Assembly (NCBI RefSeq): GCF_963678635.1
Contig: NC_087062.1
Span: forward strand, 11,640,670 to 11,704,669
Length of the DNA stretch: 64,000 nucleotides
Direction of reading: 5' to 3'
Source: Symsagittifera roscoffensis
Taxonomy: Eukaryota; Xenacoelomorpha; Acoela; Convolutidae
Of the stretch, positions 24,756 to 33,838 are shown piece by piece; the stretch's first letter is position 1; every line of letters begins with the position of its first letter. The position numbers and the translations under genes are program-made. The notes under the pieces are model-generated. The model was given only the letters and a program-made list of their open reading frames with translations. It was not told where the DNA came from and did no database searches.

Positions 24756-25275
24756 TGTAACAGTCGCCGGCTTCGGTCACATATAAGGTTAAAGAAAAAT
24801 AGGCCCTATAACCATTGGCTCAAGAGTCAGGGACACTATCTCTTGTGTTTTTCTACCTCGAACGGTCGGAGCCAATTCGGTTCACTTGCGACATGAGACT
24901 AAAAACCCGTTACAGCTTAAAGGCCACTACCAAAATACCCCCCCCCCACTCTAGAAAATAAAATTGTCCCCATACTTAGGTCTCAAAATACCCAAAATAC
25001 ACGAACGCCGTTAAAGACAGGGTCGGAACAATCCGTACAGTTACTTTTTATTAGACAGTGGAACTTTGATTCATTTCAGATGGATCAACCTAAAAATCTC
25101 CTTACCTCAACATAACAATCATAAAATACACTCAAGAAAATTAAATTGGGTACTCACATACCAGCACACTTGAGAATTAGAGGTAACTAAATTAGTAAGC
25201 AACTTGAGAATAATCGGGAAATTAAGTTTGTTTCAGTAAGTTCTAATCGAACAAGTTTTATCTCAAGAACAGAGT
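24756..25275 (-). repeat. 3' LTR of element A, U3 side missing or replaced
   Basis: On the minus strand it ends ...GCGACTGTTACA at 24756. It matches the LTR at 43551-44275 from about 25275 down, sharing TTATCTCAAGA, AGCAACTTGAGAATAAT and ATTAAATTGGGTACTCACATACC. Beyond 25275 the match stops, and the U3 start TGTGCCAGTCGG seen in the other copies is not found. It keeps about 100 bp near its end that the 5' LTR has lost. Confidence 0.75.
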
Positions 25276-25684
25276 CCTCATCGCGTGTTGCCGCCTGCCA
25301 GTGAATCCCCAGAATACCGAGTGTTGCTCAAGATACGGTGCCAGTGTTCATTTACAGAATTTTGCAGCAGACTTAAGTTTATCTACACCCCAAAATTCAC
25401 AACCATATAAAATTGTCAAACTATCGCTAAATAGCAATCAAAATTTTCATATACCTGCACCTTAAATCTTCGCTTTTGAAGCTTATGATTAAAATTTCTT
25501 TTGTTTTATCCAATCAGGAAATTGTCATGCAACATTTTGATTTATACAATAACTATAGCATATAAATAACAATACTCTGTTTCGTTAAAATTTCTTTTTC
25601 GTGATCTCGGATTTCATCTGAGTTCACACTCGAGCCCTTTCTTTTCCCTCCCAAGACTCAAGAAACCCACATTGAGCTCCCGGC

Positions 25685-26470
25685 TCACTTTGTATTCCTA
25701 GCCTTCAAAGTGCTAGGACCCGATGAATTTGACACCGTGATCTGCCTTAGTAGCGCTTCCTCATCATCAGAGCTGATCACGATTTCTTCCCATGCTCTCA
25801 ATTGTTCGAAGGATCGCATCCACTCCTTCTGCTCCTGCAACCTCATTGCTTGATTCGGTAAACCTCTCATTTTCAATTCCCTGTTCAAGCAAAAGGAATT
25901 GTGCAGGCTGAAGCTCACGTTCTTCGCCAAGTCCTCCTCCAGTATCGGTTCTCTTGCTTTGGTATTATCTCTAGACACCCTACCGACTCTTTTCCAACCT
26001 GTTGTGATCGCAATTCGATGGGTCAGCAGAGGTCTCTTGAAGGTTTCCGGACCTATTTCCGCCAGGAACTGTCGATATTCCTTTTGATATTTCTTCATGT
26101 GATATTTCGTCGCTATGTACAACCAAGATGTTAACGTCGCTCGGAACCACGGAAAGAACCCTATGCGGCTCCATACGTGCCTGACTTCCATTGGTATAGC
26201 GAATACCTTGCATACAGTCTCAAACAACTCAAGTCTCCTGCTGTAATCTATAGCGTATATCGGTTCCGCCGTTGGTGTCTTCGACACCCTATATTTCGTT
26301 ACATTTTCCTCGATCCATCGTAATGCTATCATCGTACTACTACCAAGATGGTCACCTTCTGGTGATGATCGGGTAACCCGATTGACGGAATTTCTTCTAC
26401 ATCCCATACTAAACAAAGGTTTGAGTGCTCCGGGTACCACACTGTCTGTGCCAAGCAGTGGCATGGGCAT
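25685..26470 (-). CDS. Element A late protein, C-terminal part
   Basis: A 261-codon frame overlapping the 3' end of the preceding frame by about 140 nt in another phase, so probably the continuation of one protein through a frameshift. It has an aromatic, weakly hydrophobic stretch WSRIGFFPWFRATLTSWLYI around residue 105-124, then a basic region and an acidic SSDDEE tail. The segment WFRATLTSWLY has a clear counterpart in element B (WFRATMTAWLY near 60744), so it is a conserved element feature. Whether it spans a membrane is uncertain. No known domain was recognised. Confidence 0.6.
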   Translation of the reverse strand: MPMPLLGTDSVVPGALKPLFSMGCRRNSVNRVTRSSPEGDHLGSSTMIALRWIEENVTKYRVSKTPTAEPIYAIDYSRRLELFETVCKVFAIPMEVRHVWSRIGFFPWFRATLTSWLYIATKYHMKKYQKEYRQFLAEIGPETFKRPLLTHRIAITTGWKRVGRVSRDNTKAREPILEEDLAKNVSFSLHNSFCLNRELKMRGLPNQAMRLQEQKEWMRSFEQLRAWEEIVISSDDEEALLRQITVSNSSGPSTLKARNTK

Positions 26471-27372
26471 TCCCCAATTGTAATCTCTATGCTTCGGAGA
26501 TTGCGTTCTTCCAAGGCTTCCAGCAGAGGCTCCAGTTCCAACATTTTCTCGTGCGTCATATCGTTTTCCTCCTGCGCTGGAACACTATTCATCGGCTTCC
26601 CGATGGCATTCTGTTTCTCAAAATCACTCGTGTTTTCGTCCCCCAAGCTCAAGAGTTCTTCTTCCCAGATCTCACTCAAGTCATCTCTTTGTGCCCTTGG
26701 CACTGTTCCTAGGATCTTCCTCAAGAGCCTATGTGAATGACGTGACATTCGAGCCAGTCGTACGCACTTGGGTACCGAGAAAGCCTTATCCACTAGTATC
26801 CTTTGGCTGGATACCTCCACCATTGCCATGTGCAATGGATAATGGCTCCCACATAGGTTGGCCATTACTGATCCCACCAACAACTTTGCATTTACAGGCA
26901 GACCATAAGCTTCGCTCACGGGAAATCCCATCTCCGCCTCTAGACCGATCTTCATCTTCCACCCTCTGATATGTTTCTGGGTGGTTTGCAACGCCCCCGG
27001 CCACGACTCCACGCTTAACGTAGTCACCAAATGGTGTTCAGACTCCAGCATCTCCAGTGATTGCAGAATACACATTCTAGAGAAGAACCCCAATGCCGTT
27101 GCTATATTTACTGTAGTGTTCGTATAGCATTCAGCCATTATCTGCACCTCGCTCTTCTCTCTTTCTGTTATGTCACCAAACCAAGCGACTAGATCTTCTC
27201 TCTGGAAAGATTGTATTCTGACACATGATCGACCCTCACAGGTGTGTCCTCCGCCTCCGCACGCCAAGTCGAGACAGCTGCCGGGTTCCAACTTCTTCAC
27301 TGATCCCAGCTTACTCGTTGCTTCGCCCGACTCTTTACTCTGTGGTAGAATCAATTTGTGTATTACGTCCAA
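26329..27372 (-). CDS. Element A late cysteine-bearing protein, possibly envelope-like
   Basis: A 347-codon frame. An N-terminal cluster LDLACGGGGHTCEGRSCVRI gives three closely spaced cysteines with glycines; ECYTNTTVNIATALGFFSR follows and has a possible N-glycosylation site. Element B keeps the same core (ACGLAGHMCGGLDCVKTL, then GGTEVNLVTALGFY), so both the cysteines and the ATALGF motif are under some constraint. The position, last in the element after pol, is where envelope genes sit in errantivirus-like elements. No signal peptide, fusion peptide or convincing membrane anchor can be seen, so that role is only a hypothesis. Confidence 0.55.
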   Translation of the reverse strand: MDVIHKLILPQSKESGEATSKLGSVKKLEPGSCLDLACGGGGHTCEGRSCVRIQSFQREDLVAWFGDITEREKSEVQIMAECYTNTTVNIATALGFFSRMCILQSLEMLESEHHLVTTLSVESWPGALQTTQKHIRGWKMKIGLEAEMGFPVSEAYGLPVNAKLLVGSVMANLCGSHYPLHMAMVEVSSQRILVDKAFSVPKCVRLARMSRHSHRLLRKILGTVPRAQRDDLSEIWEEELLSLGDENTSDFEKQNAIGKPMNSVPAQEENDMTHEKMLELEPLLEALEERNLRSIEITIGECPCHCLAQTVWYPEHSNLCLVWDVEEIPSIGLPDHHQKVTILVVVR

Positions 27373-27434
27373 AGTTCCCAGGTCCTCATCTTTTATCTTT
27401 TGTGGGTGTTAGCCTCACCCGTTCCGTGACTTCT

Positions 27435-27722
27435 TCAATCAAGCTCGCATGGGGATGTGGACACCAGGAGGGTCTCAACAATTTCCAAACCGTCCCCAAA
27501 TTCGTAGTCATCATGCCATTTGCCATTTCCATTCCGCATCCTTAATTCCACTCTTTTGCTCGAGCGCGGCACGCTTATCACCTTGGGTGTCGCCTCAAGT
27601 AGCAGGCCTAGGCTTGGTTTCTCCCTCTCCATTGAATCGATTACGATTATCTTCTCCGTCCAAAACTTCAACTGCTCCGTCACCTCGTGATTCCTGTGAG
27701 CGCTCCCGGCCTCTGAATTCAA
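27435..27722 (-). CDS. Element A accessory frame, conserved with B
   Basis: A 95-codon open frame in which EQLKFWTEKIIVIDSMER, LGLLLEATPKVISVPRS and the following residues line up with element B at about 59390-59590 (AEILVVKNIND, LGLVLEEKMIAPSIPKS). It is thus part of a conserved late protein, here cut by frameshifts from its neighbours. No known domain. Confidence 0.5.
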   Translation of the reverse strand: MNSEAGSAHRNHEVTEQLKFWTEKIIVIDSMEREKPSLGLLLEATPKVISVPRSSKRVELRMRNGNGKWHDDYEFGDGLEIVETLLVSTSPCELD

Positions 27723-28195
27723 GAAAGGATTGTAACTATTCCCATCACTCCAGACACGTATTGATACTCTCCCTTTTTATTGGGTCTCGAGTAATCCTCA
27801 GCCAAGGCTAAGTTGCGATGCACATCATGCCCCTCTTCAAATGGCTTGTTGTGGAATCTTCGTATCTCATCAAGTTTCCCGTGATTCTCTAGGGATTGCC
27901 TCGAGTCATCCTCCTTCTCGATCCCCGTACTCTGGTACACGTTCAGTATGACGGTGGAGACTCTTCTCTCCATGGTTTTGCTACCCATGGCCTTCTGATG
28001 ACACGCTTGGACGGTGCTATTAGTCATTACGGACATTATCCAACTCAGGAAACAAGTGGCATCTTTTCTTCTCGCCAGACTCAAACCGGAGTTATCTCTC
28101 GCGACGTGTTGTACCAGCATCTGATAGAATTGTAGGCTTTTATTGCCGAATTTTAATTTGTCACGTGAATTCAATACCTCCAATTCTATTCCCAC
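27719..28195 (-). CDS. Element A accessory frame, unknown
   Basis: A 158-codon frame, no family recognised. It begins MGIELEVLNSRDKLKFGNKS and contains FLSWIMSVMTNSTVQACHQK, a possible N-glycosylation site and short hydrophobic patch. It overlaps the next frame by a few bases. No counterpart was found in element B, whose corresponding interval is about 1.5 kb shorter. Confidence 0.45.
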   Translation of the reverse strand: MGIELEVLNSRDKLKFGNKSLQFYQMLVQHVARDNSGLSLARRKDATCFLSWIMSVMTNSTVQACHQKAMGSKTMERRVSTVILNVYQSTGIEKEDDSRQSLENHGKLDEIRRFHNKPFEEGHDVHRNLALAEDYSRPNKKGEYQYVSGVMGIVTILS

Positions 28196-28291
28196 TAGTT
28201 TTCACGCGAACATCAGCTGTCTCGCGGTTCTGACAAAGGGATTTGCCAGCAGAGGCAATGCGGATGAAGGTGTTCTCATCGCCTCCTCAAA

Positions 28292-28669
28292 CTAATCCCG
28301 CAACAAGCTCTGCCAAGTCCGCTTTAGCTGACTTCCCAATTCTAACTTGTTGACCTTGGCTTTCTGTTGAGTAGCCCAATTGCGACGCTTGCGGGACACC
28401 CCATGATCAAGCTTCTTCAGACAGTCCTCCAATTCCTTCATCGTCTCCAGGGCCACCCACCAAGGTTGAGCAGTATTCCTTGTCGCATTCTTCTCAAGAG
28501 GGTCGTTGGACACTTGTTTGCCAACAACCTGATGTTTGCTCGAGATCCATTCTCTGCCAACATCCACTTCCCATGTTTGTCCATTCGTTGAACCCTTTTT
28601 CGAGCCTGCCTTCTGAGGTTTGAAGTCTTCTTCCGTTACCAGACTTGTTGAGACCTCTATCTCTTTCAC
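28292..28669 (-). CDS. Element A accessory frame, unknown, basic
   Basis: A 125-codon frame rich in Lys, Arg, Gln and Trp (for example QPWWVALETMKELEDCL and SRKRRNWATQQKAKVNKLE), suggesting a basic helical segment. It lies 36 bp after the preceding frame in the element. No counterpart was detected in element B. Function unknown. Confidence 0.4.
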   Translation of the reverse strand: MKEIEVSTSLVTEEDFKPQKAGSKKGSTNGQTWEVDVGREWISSKHQVVGKQVSNDPLEKNATRNTAQPWWVALETMKELEDCLKKLDHGVSRKRRNWATQQKAKVNKLELGSQLKRTWQSLLRD

Positions 28670-28705
28670 TATTTCGGCTAGCCTCCTTGGTTCGGAGCTA
28701 CCCTT

Positions 28706-29218
28706 TTAGGCTGCCGTCTTCCACCGCGCCAAGATCATGAGGGCGGTCTCCCTCAACTTGACCATTTTACTCAGCAACTCCTTTCTTGCTTTTTCATCCA
28801 GTCCGGTGGCAATCATTACTGGTTCCCCAAATTTGACCACCGTGTTCCACAGTTCTTCCTTGAAGTTATCTAGTGTGCTCTCACTCTTCGTCTCATGATT
28901 AAATTCACTCAAGAAATCCCGCCAAGCCTTCTCATCCAGAGTCCCTAGAAACATGCTCTTGTTCCCCTCAAACGTGTTTTTCTGCCTCTCTTCTGTACTC
29001 AAGAGTATCATCCCCATGTTGGAAGTCTCGCTTGTCAATGGTAGTTCCAGGTTCTTACGAGGGGATGAGGTCAGAGGTGGCGTGGCAGTGTCCGCCCAAT
29101 CGTCTCCAATCAGGTCCTGTAGTAGCTCCAGGGCGGCGAAATCATCTTCAGCTGGTTTCGACTCAAGTTTATTTCCCACTTCCATTTCCTCTCCTGTTTG
29201 ACTGAGAGTTTCGTCCAA
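28706..29218 (-). CDS. Element A accessory frame, unknown, acidic helical
   Basis: A 170-codon frame. The N-terminal third is acidic (AEDDFAALELLQDLIGDDWA) and the remainder looks helical, with the near-repeat LDEKAWRDFLSEF / LDEKARKELLSKM. No recognised domain. A homologue was not found in element B, which appears deleted between its 58374-59075 frame and its 59288 frame. Confidence 0.45.
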   Translation of the reverse strand: MDETLSQTGEEMEVGNKLESKPAEDDFAALELLQDLIGDDWADTATPPLTSSPRKNLELPLTSETSNMGMILLSTEERQKNTFEGNKSMFLGTLDEKAWRDFLSEFNHETKSESTLDNFKEELWNTVVKFGEPVMIATGLDEKARKELLSKMVKLRETALMILARWKTAA

Positions 29219-29510
29219 GCTTTCTTCTTCCGACTCGACTCGCCTTCTCTCAAGTATCTTCCTGATTCGGTCTTACACGGGGCCGCTTCTCTTGTCACCA
29301 GGGGTGCCTACTGATAGGGGCGAGGGTGTCGCTGGATCTTGCTTCCTGTATTCCGTCAGAGCCACATATAACAAGCCTGCCGCATCTAGCTCTTTCCCTT
29401 CTTGTTTCATTTCCACCTGCTCTAGTCCGTAAGGCGCCCGGTACTTTCTTGTGGCAAACTACATCTCGTCCATCACCGCGATGTGCCCTTCTTCTACGAT
29501 CATCCTGCCA

Positions 29511-30350
29511 TCATCCCATATCGAGCGTTCTCAAGATCTCCCGCACCTCGAATTTTGGAGGCATTGAGCCTCTCAATTTCTTTGCTTGAGTCGTCCATGA
29601 GTTTATCTTGATATCGCAGGTGTGGAAATAGACCGCTGCCGTATACCCAATGAACAAGGGGTTCCAGCCATCGATGAACTCCTCTTGCTGCCTCTCTACC
29701 GTAGCTCTTGCGAACAGGGATGGGACTACCAGGGAGCTATTCATCCCCAAGGTCATTCTCCTGACTTTTGGAAACTCAGGAATGGTTTTGGGCAAGACTT
29801 CCTTTTCTGGTGTCGTCTCTAGCTCCCTTTTTACTAACTCGAAGCTCTTTTTCCACGCGGGGATTCTCAAGATCTCTTGTCCGTTCGCCGTTAGGGGGTT
29901 CAGCTTCCAAAACTTGGGATACGTCTTAATGGGGCCTTCACGCTTTCCCCCCATCCTGCATTGCAGTTGCCCCCGAAAGTTAAACACCACCAACTCGGGA
30001 TCTTTCACCTTCCCAAAGAGCACCGTACTACTCATTCGTGCCCTTAGCACCTCTTGTCGACACCAGTTCAGCGCCGTCCCATCCAACACGCTTATTAAGC
30101 TCACGTGCACTACTGAATGGCAGTATGCCGCCACTAGAGGGTCCGGAAAGGCGTACGTAACCGCTGGTCCGTAAATACAAGTTACGACCTCCTCTAGTCC
30201 CCTGATCATTCCCACTGGGTCAGATCTCATCGCCAGGCATAGATCTGTCAGTAGAGGGATACCACCATTCGCCTCCCTCCATTCATCTCTCGTCTTTGGA
30301 TTCTTCTCCTCACCGGTCATGTGTCGGTTTTGCATCAGAAGATACTCCAC
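29511..30350 (-). CDS. Element A accessory protein with IYGPAVTYAFPD motif, unknown
   Basis: A 279-codon frame. The core GGIPLLTDLCLAMRS, IYGPAVTYAFPD, ISVLDGTALNWCRQEVLR, FPKVRRMTLGMNS has an unmistakable homologue in element B at 58374-59075 (GGMPLLTDLSLALRT, IYGPAVTFAFPDAKVEAY). Such conservation between diverged elements argues for a real protein. No known family was recognised. The remnant upstream (about 30723-30350) aligns to B's transmembrane frame, so this is probably the C-terminal part of a longer protein. Confidence 0.6.
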   Translation of the reverse strand: MEYLLMQNRHMTGEEKNPKTRDEWREANGGIPLLTDLCLAMRSDPVGMIRGLEEVVTCIYGPAVTYAFPDPLVAAYCHSVVHVSLISVLDGTALNWCRQEVLRARMSSTVLFGKVKDPELVVFNFRGQLQCRMGGKREGPIKTYPKFWKLNPLTANGQEILRIPAWKKSFELVKRELETTPEKEVLPKTIPEFPKVRRMTLGMNSSLVVPSLFARATVERQQEEFIDGWNPLFIGYTAAVYFHTCDIKINSWTTQAKKLRGSMPPKFEVREILRTLDMG

Positions 30351-30722
30351 CAGTAACGTCTTCAGTCCCGCCGCGCACTTGTATGAGTAAGTGTCTATAC
30401 TTTAGTGGGTCTTTCCCATCGACAGGGGTTCCCCATATTTCATCAACCGATGAAGTGACACCGGTTCGCCATCAGTCAGGAGCACCAGTACCAGATACCC
30501 ATCAATCCGAAGTGTCTCTACACCCCGACTGAACATGTACGCTGGACCCATGTTAAACAGGTACCTTGGGTAAACTAACTAGCAAGAGGCTTATGGGCAT
30601 TTTCAATAGTTCTTGTACAAAGGCCCCGAAAACGGTCTCTTTCGCACAAAACACTCCAGCCATGTATTTTTTTTCCCAACAAGGACTCAAGAATTTCAGG
30701 ATCTCGTGATCTTTCCTCTTCC

Positions 30723-33464
30723 TCAGCTCACATTTGCATGCTCCCTCCAGAATCCTCCAATGGTGACCTCGTTCGCTGCCGTGACGAACCTAGCCACCGT
30801 CATCTCTCTACTCTCGGCTACCTCCAACTGTTCCTCAAGAAATTCCCAGATCTGCTTCACGAGAGGTGGGGCACTCTCTCTTGTCTTGTCAGTAGCATTC
30901 TCTAGCCTTGGTGTTAGAAATGGCCACCTGCCTCTCTCTTGTGTTAGTCGATACACCATCGATTCCAGTTGCTTTTCAGTCGCAGCCACATTCTTTCTTT
31001 TGTTGCTTGGTCCCCTCGATTTGCTAGTGGAGCTCGTGTTAATCAAGTCCATACCTCGGAACCATAGGCTGGCTGTCAGGTGACTTATTATTAGGTGGCC
31101 ATCCCCTATTATCGGACTGAACTTCAGTTGCCTGGCGAGATTCGAGATCTCAAGTAAGAGGACTTCATCCAATACAATGAGGATGTCTGCCAATTCATAT
31201 AATCCCCTCAATACGTGGGACACGTCCGCCCACGCCGCTGGCAGTTCTGACTTGCGAAGTCTAAATCTCGTGGGTTCCAGCTCTCGATTGGGAGCTGCCA
31301 TCAGGATCCGCCATGCACTCCCTTCGGCAATTAGGATCAAAATAGCATACACAAACTGCAGAGCAGGAGGCATGCTCGCATATCCGGGGGACGTCGTGAA
31401 TACCACTTTCGTCTTGGGTCCAAATCGTGAACTGACATTTTCCTGCACCTCATTCATCGCGGCAAACAACGTCTGGATAGCCTCCCAGATTTTCTTTGGC
31501 TCATCACCTTTCAACTGCTCTAGAAGTCCAGCCGCATGCAGGTGATCGTTCATTCCTGCGAACAGCAGTAGCTCTGGTTCACAAGGCATCACTGACTTTA
31601 TCGCCACCACCAGGGTCAACATCTGGTTCAACTCTGCACCTGGCAGCGAGTATACCAGAGTTTCCGGCCAGAACAACTTGGGAGACGTTCCCTCGAAATC
31701 GGATCCCGTCACGATGATCACCCTCGCGGCTGCTGGATCCGCTCTATCGTATACTGCCAGTGTCTTGGCCAATTGGGGACTGCCGCAGGGTTTCCCATAT
31801 CTTGGGTCGTCTGCCAATTTCGCACCCTCGTAAGCGGCGTCTGGTAGTTCCATCTCTCTTGGTTCCAGCAGCTTGTCTACTACCCTTAGCTGCGCAGGAG
31901 TTGCCAATCTGATTCTGGCGATACTTGTTCGGTGCTTGGGGGGCTCTTCTACGAATCCCGGACTCCCCAGCAACTTGAGAGGTCTGTAATTGATCGGTCC
32001 CATGACAGATCTCATGGGAATCCCAGTCAGATTAGCCGTCTCCATCATTCTCGCTCTCGAGAAATGCGTTTCGCGGGACTTTAACCAGTCCACGCAATGG
32101 AGTCGGCTCAAATCCTCGTGTGACACGTGCTTGAGCCCCAGGGCTTCCGCCAACTCCCGCCTGCACTCCAGATCCTCCAGGTCCAACTCCTTTACTTTCT
32201 CCAGATATCGCGTTTGGCTTGTCTCCGCTAGTTTCTCCCTTCTTTTTTTATCTACCACTACAACTGAGGACACCACTGAACTTTGGGGCGTTGATGACTC
32301 CGCTTCCTCGGCTTCCATTGGCGTGGAACCCGTTAATCTAGTCCGGCTGCTCCTCGAGCTGCCTCTTGAGTCGACTCTCGCTCCCAGGCGACTGGACAGG
32401 GGTCTTGTGGCAAGGAAAGGGGGATTTGGGGGTGGACCGAATGTGAATTGGGCCGTCTCAAGCAGGTCTGCCTCCGACTCACTTATGTGCCTCTGGAAAA
32501 CATCGTTCAACCACTCCACACCCCTAGGTATGTCGAAATGGATTCCGTATGAGGACGCATCCTCCGGGAAGGATCGCTCCATCTGGTCGGCTACGTCCAG
32601 CAATCTGACGGGAAGGACACTCCTTTGATGTATCTGCCTGATTATCTCGTTCAGGTTCCGCACTTTCTCATTCAGTTCCATCGCGTGTTGGTCGGCCTTC
32701 ATGTTGTAAGGGGTGGTGCAAACTGTGAGTATGGCGGTATCCATCTGAATCCGCAACTCCTCCAGGATGCAGCTCATTTTATCATGTAGCCTCATGACTT
32801 TCCTCGACTCCCCTCTGGACACGTCATTGGTCCTCATCATTAGAGTCACTGTGTACATTCTTGACATCCCTAACATCTCGAGTGATGCCAACATCTGCGG
32901 CGTTGCGGCTCCAGAGAAACTCAAGACTCCAGTCTGCCAATGCGACTGGATTCTGGTCAGCACCCGTACCAGGCTGTCCCCTACAATCAGGTGAACTGCA
33001 CCCTCCCGTATTCGTGGCTGTGTGTAGTATTCAGCCCAAGACGCGTCATGGAAACAATCCCTTCTCGCCCGCTGCGCCGCGTTCCAATCCATGCGGTTGT
33101 GCCTGTGATATCTGCCATCCGTGTTTTTCTTATAGCTTGCGATCACCACACTCCTGATTGGTTGTTCCCTCCAAGTCGGGGGTACCTCCACTCTAGCTGG
33201 ACTTTCACGATTTCTTAGCTGTAGCCTCTCATTCAATTCCTTAAGACGCGACGAGCTCCCGCTCACCTGACTGCTGCTCGGGGTTGAGCTAGGGGTATAT
33301 CCCGGCAGTGCCACGTCCATCAATGGGCGTATTGGTTGCGTCTCCAAACCGCGCAGGGAGGACGCTGATTCGTTTGGTATCCACACTTCCAGTCCCTCAT
33401 TTATGTGCTCTTGAGCCGCGCGATCTAAACTGAATCGTCCCTTTGACCTGGGAGCTTCATCCAC
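30723..33464 (-). CDS. Element A SGNH-hydrolase-like protein with second degenerate SGNH-like half
   Basis: A 913-codon uninterrupted frame. First half: VHLIVGDSLVRVLTRI (G162-D163-S164-L165, block I), SFSGAAT (G185, block II), MRTNDVS (N213-D214, block III, Arg in place of the usual Gly) and YGIHFDIPRG (H309, block V). This block order is that of SGNH/GDSL esterases, as also found in CR1-type LINE proteins. The residue expected to be Asp in block V (D-G-I-H) is Tyr306, so the triad may be broken unless D302 substitutes. Second half: VIIVTGSDF (586-590), PGAE (608-611) and LFAGMNDHLHAAG (633-645) follow the same pattern without the nucleophile Ser. The C-terminal half is conserved in element B (57279-57713); the first SGNH domain was not found there. 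Confidence 0.7.
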   Translation of the reverse strand: MDEAPRSKGRFSLDRAAQEHINEGLEVWIPNESASSLRGLETQPIRPLMDVALPGYTPSSTPSSSQVSGSSSRLKELNERLQLRNRESPARVEVPPTWREQPIRSVVIASYKKNTDGRYHRHNRMDWNAAQRARRDCFHDASWAEYYTQPRIREGAVHLIVGDSLVRVLTRIQSHWQTGVLSFSGAATPQMLASLEMLGMSRMYTVTLMMRTNDVSRGESRKVMRLHDKMSCILEELRIQMDTAILTVCTTPYNMKADQHAMELNEKVRNLNEIIRQIHQRSVLPVRLLDVADQMERSFPEDASSYGIHFDIPRGVEWLNDVFQRHISESEADLLETAQFTFGPPPNPPFLATRPLSSRLGARVDSRGSSRSSRTRLTGSTPMEAEEAESSTPQSSVVSSVVVVDKKRREKLAETSQTRYLEKVKELDLEDLECRRELAEALGLKHVSHEDLSRLHCVDWLKSRETHFSRARMMETANLTGIPMRSVMGPINYRPLKLLGSPGFVEEPPKHRTSIARIRLATPAQLRVVDKLLEPREMELPDAAYEGAKLADDPRYGKPCGSPQLAKTLAVYDRADPAAARVIIVTGSDFEGTSPKLFWPETLVYSLPGAELNQMLTLVVAIKSVMPCEPELLLFAGMNDHLHAAGLLEQLKGDEPKKIWEAIQTLFAAMNEVQENVSSRFGPKTKVVFTTSPGYASMPPALQFVYAILILIAEGSAWRILMAAPNRELEPTRFRLRKSELPAAWADVSHVLRGLYELADILIVLDEVLLLEISNLARQLKFSPIIGDGHLIISHLTASLWFRGMDLINTSSTSKSRGPSNKRKNVAATEKQLESMVYRLTQERGRWPFLTPRLENATDKTRESAPPLVKQIWEFLEEQLEVAESREMTVARFVTAANEVTIGGFWREHANVS

Positions 33465-33838
33465 CTCATACGCGACTCCGGCCTTGAGCCTGCAGCAGCT
33501 CGCTCCGTAGTCCTGGTTCCCTCTTCCTTTTGCCTGTCGAGCTCTCGTTGTCGCCGTTGGATCTTTTCAAGTTCCGACTTCAGCTGCTCGCAATTCGCCG
33601 CGTTCTCTCGCACCCTTTGTTCTTGCTGGTACTCTGCTTTCAACATATCAAGGTCACGCCGCGCCTGGTCCCTCTCAAGGATCGCCTGGTCTCTCTCCAG
33701 ATTCGCTTGATTCCTCTCGAGTTTCGAGCTATCCCGGTCAAGGTTTGCTTTATTCCTCTCCCTCTGCGCCCTCTCAAATTCCCTCTTTAGGTTGCTGAGG
33801 TCAGGATACGTCTCTTCCGTTTGCTGTGCTCGCGTCAT
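33425..33838 (-). CDS. Element A coiled-coil protein
   Basis: A 137-codon frame, almost wholly predicted coiled coil. Reiterated seven-residue blocks of the type LERDQA / LERNQA run from about residue 25 to 75, followed by further Glu/Arg/Gln-rich heptads. Its 3' end overlaps the SGNH frame by 40 nt in another phase, so the two may have been one protein now separated by a frameshift. The block reiteration at DNA level suggests slippage-driven growth. Confidence 0.55.
   Translation of the reverse strand: MTRAQQTEETYPDLSNLKREFERAQRERNKANLDRDSSKLERNQANLERDQAILERDQARRDLDMLKAEYQQEQRVRENAANCEQLKSELEKIQRRQRELDRQKEEGTRTTERAAAGSRPESRMRWMKLPGQRDDSV

Noticed and set aside
25685-26470. Firm envelope-protein call for the last frames of element A
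   Set aside because: Only position, cysteines and a weakly hydrophobic aromatic stretch support it; no signal peptide, fusion motif or clear anchor.
31990-32628. Plus-strand open frame of 212 codons opposite the SGNH frame
   Set aside because: Antisense shadow of the 913-codon frame; no domain, Ser/Leu/Arg-rich as expected from the complementary strand.
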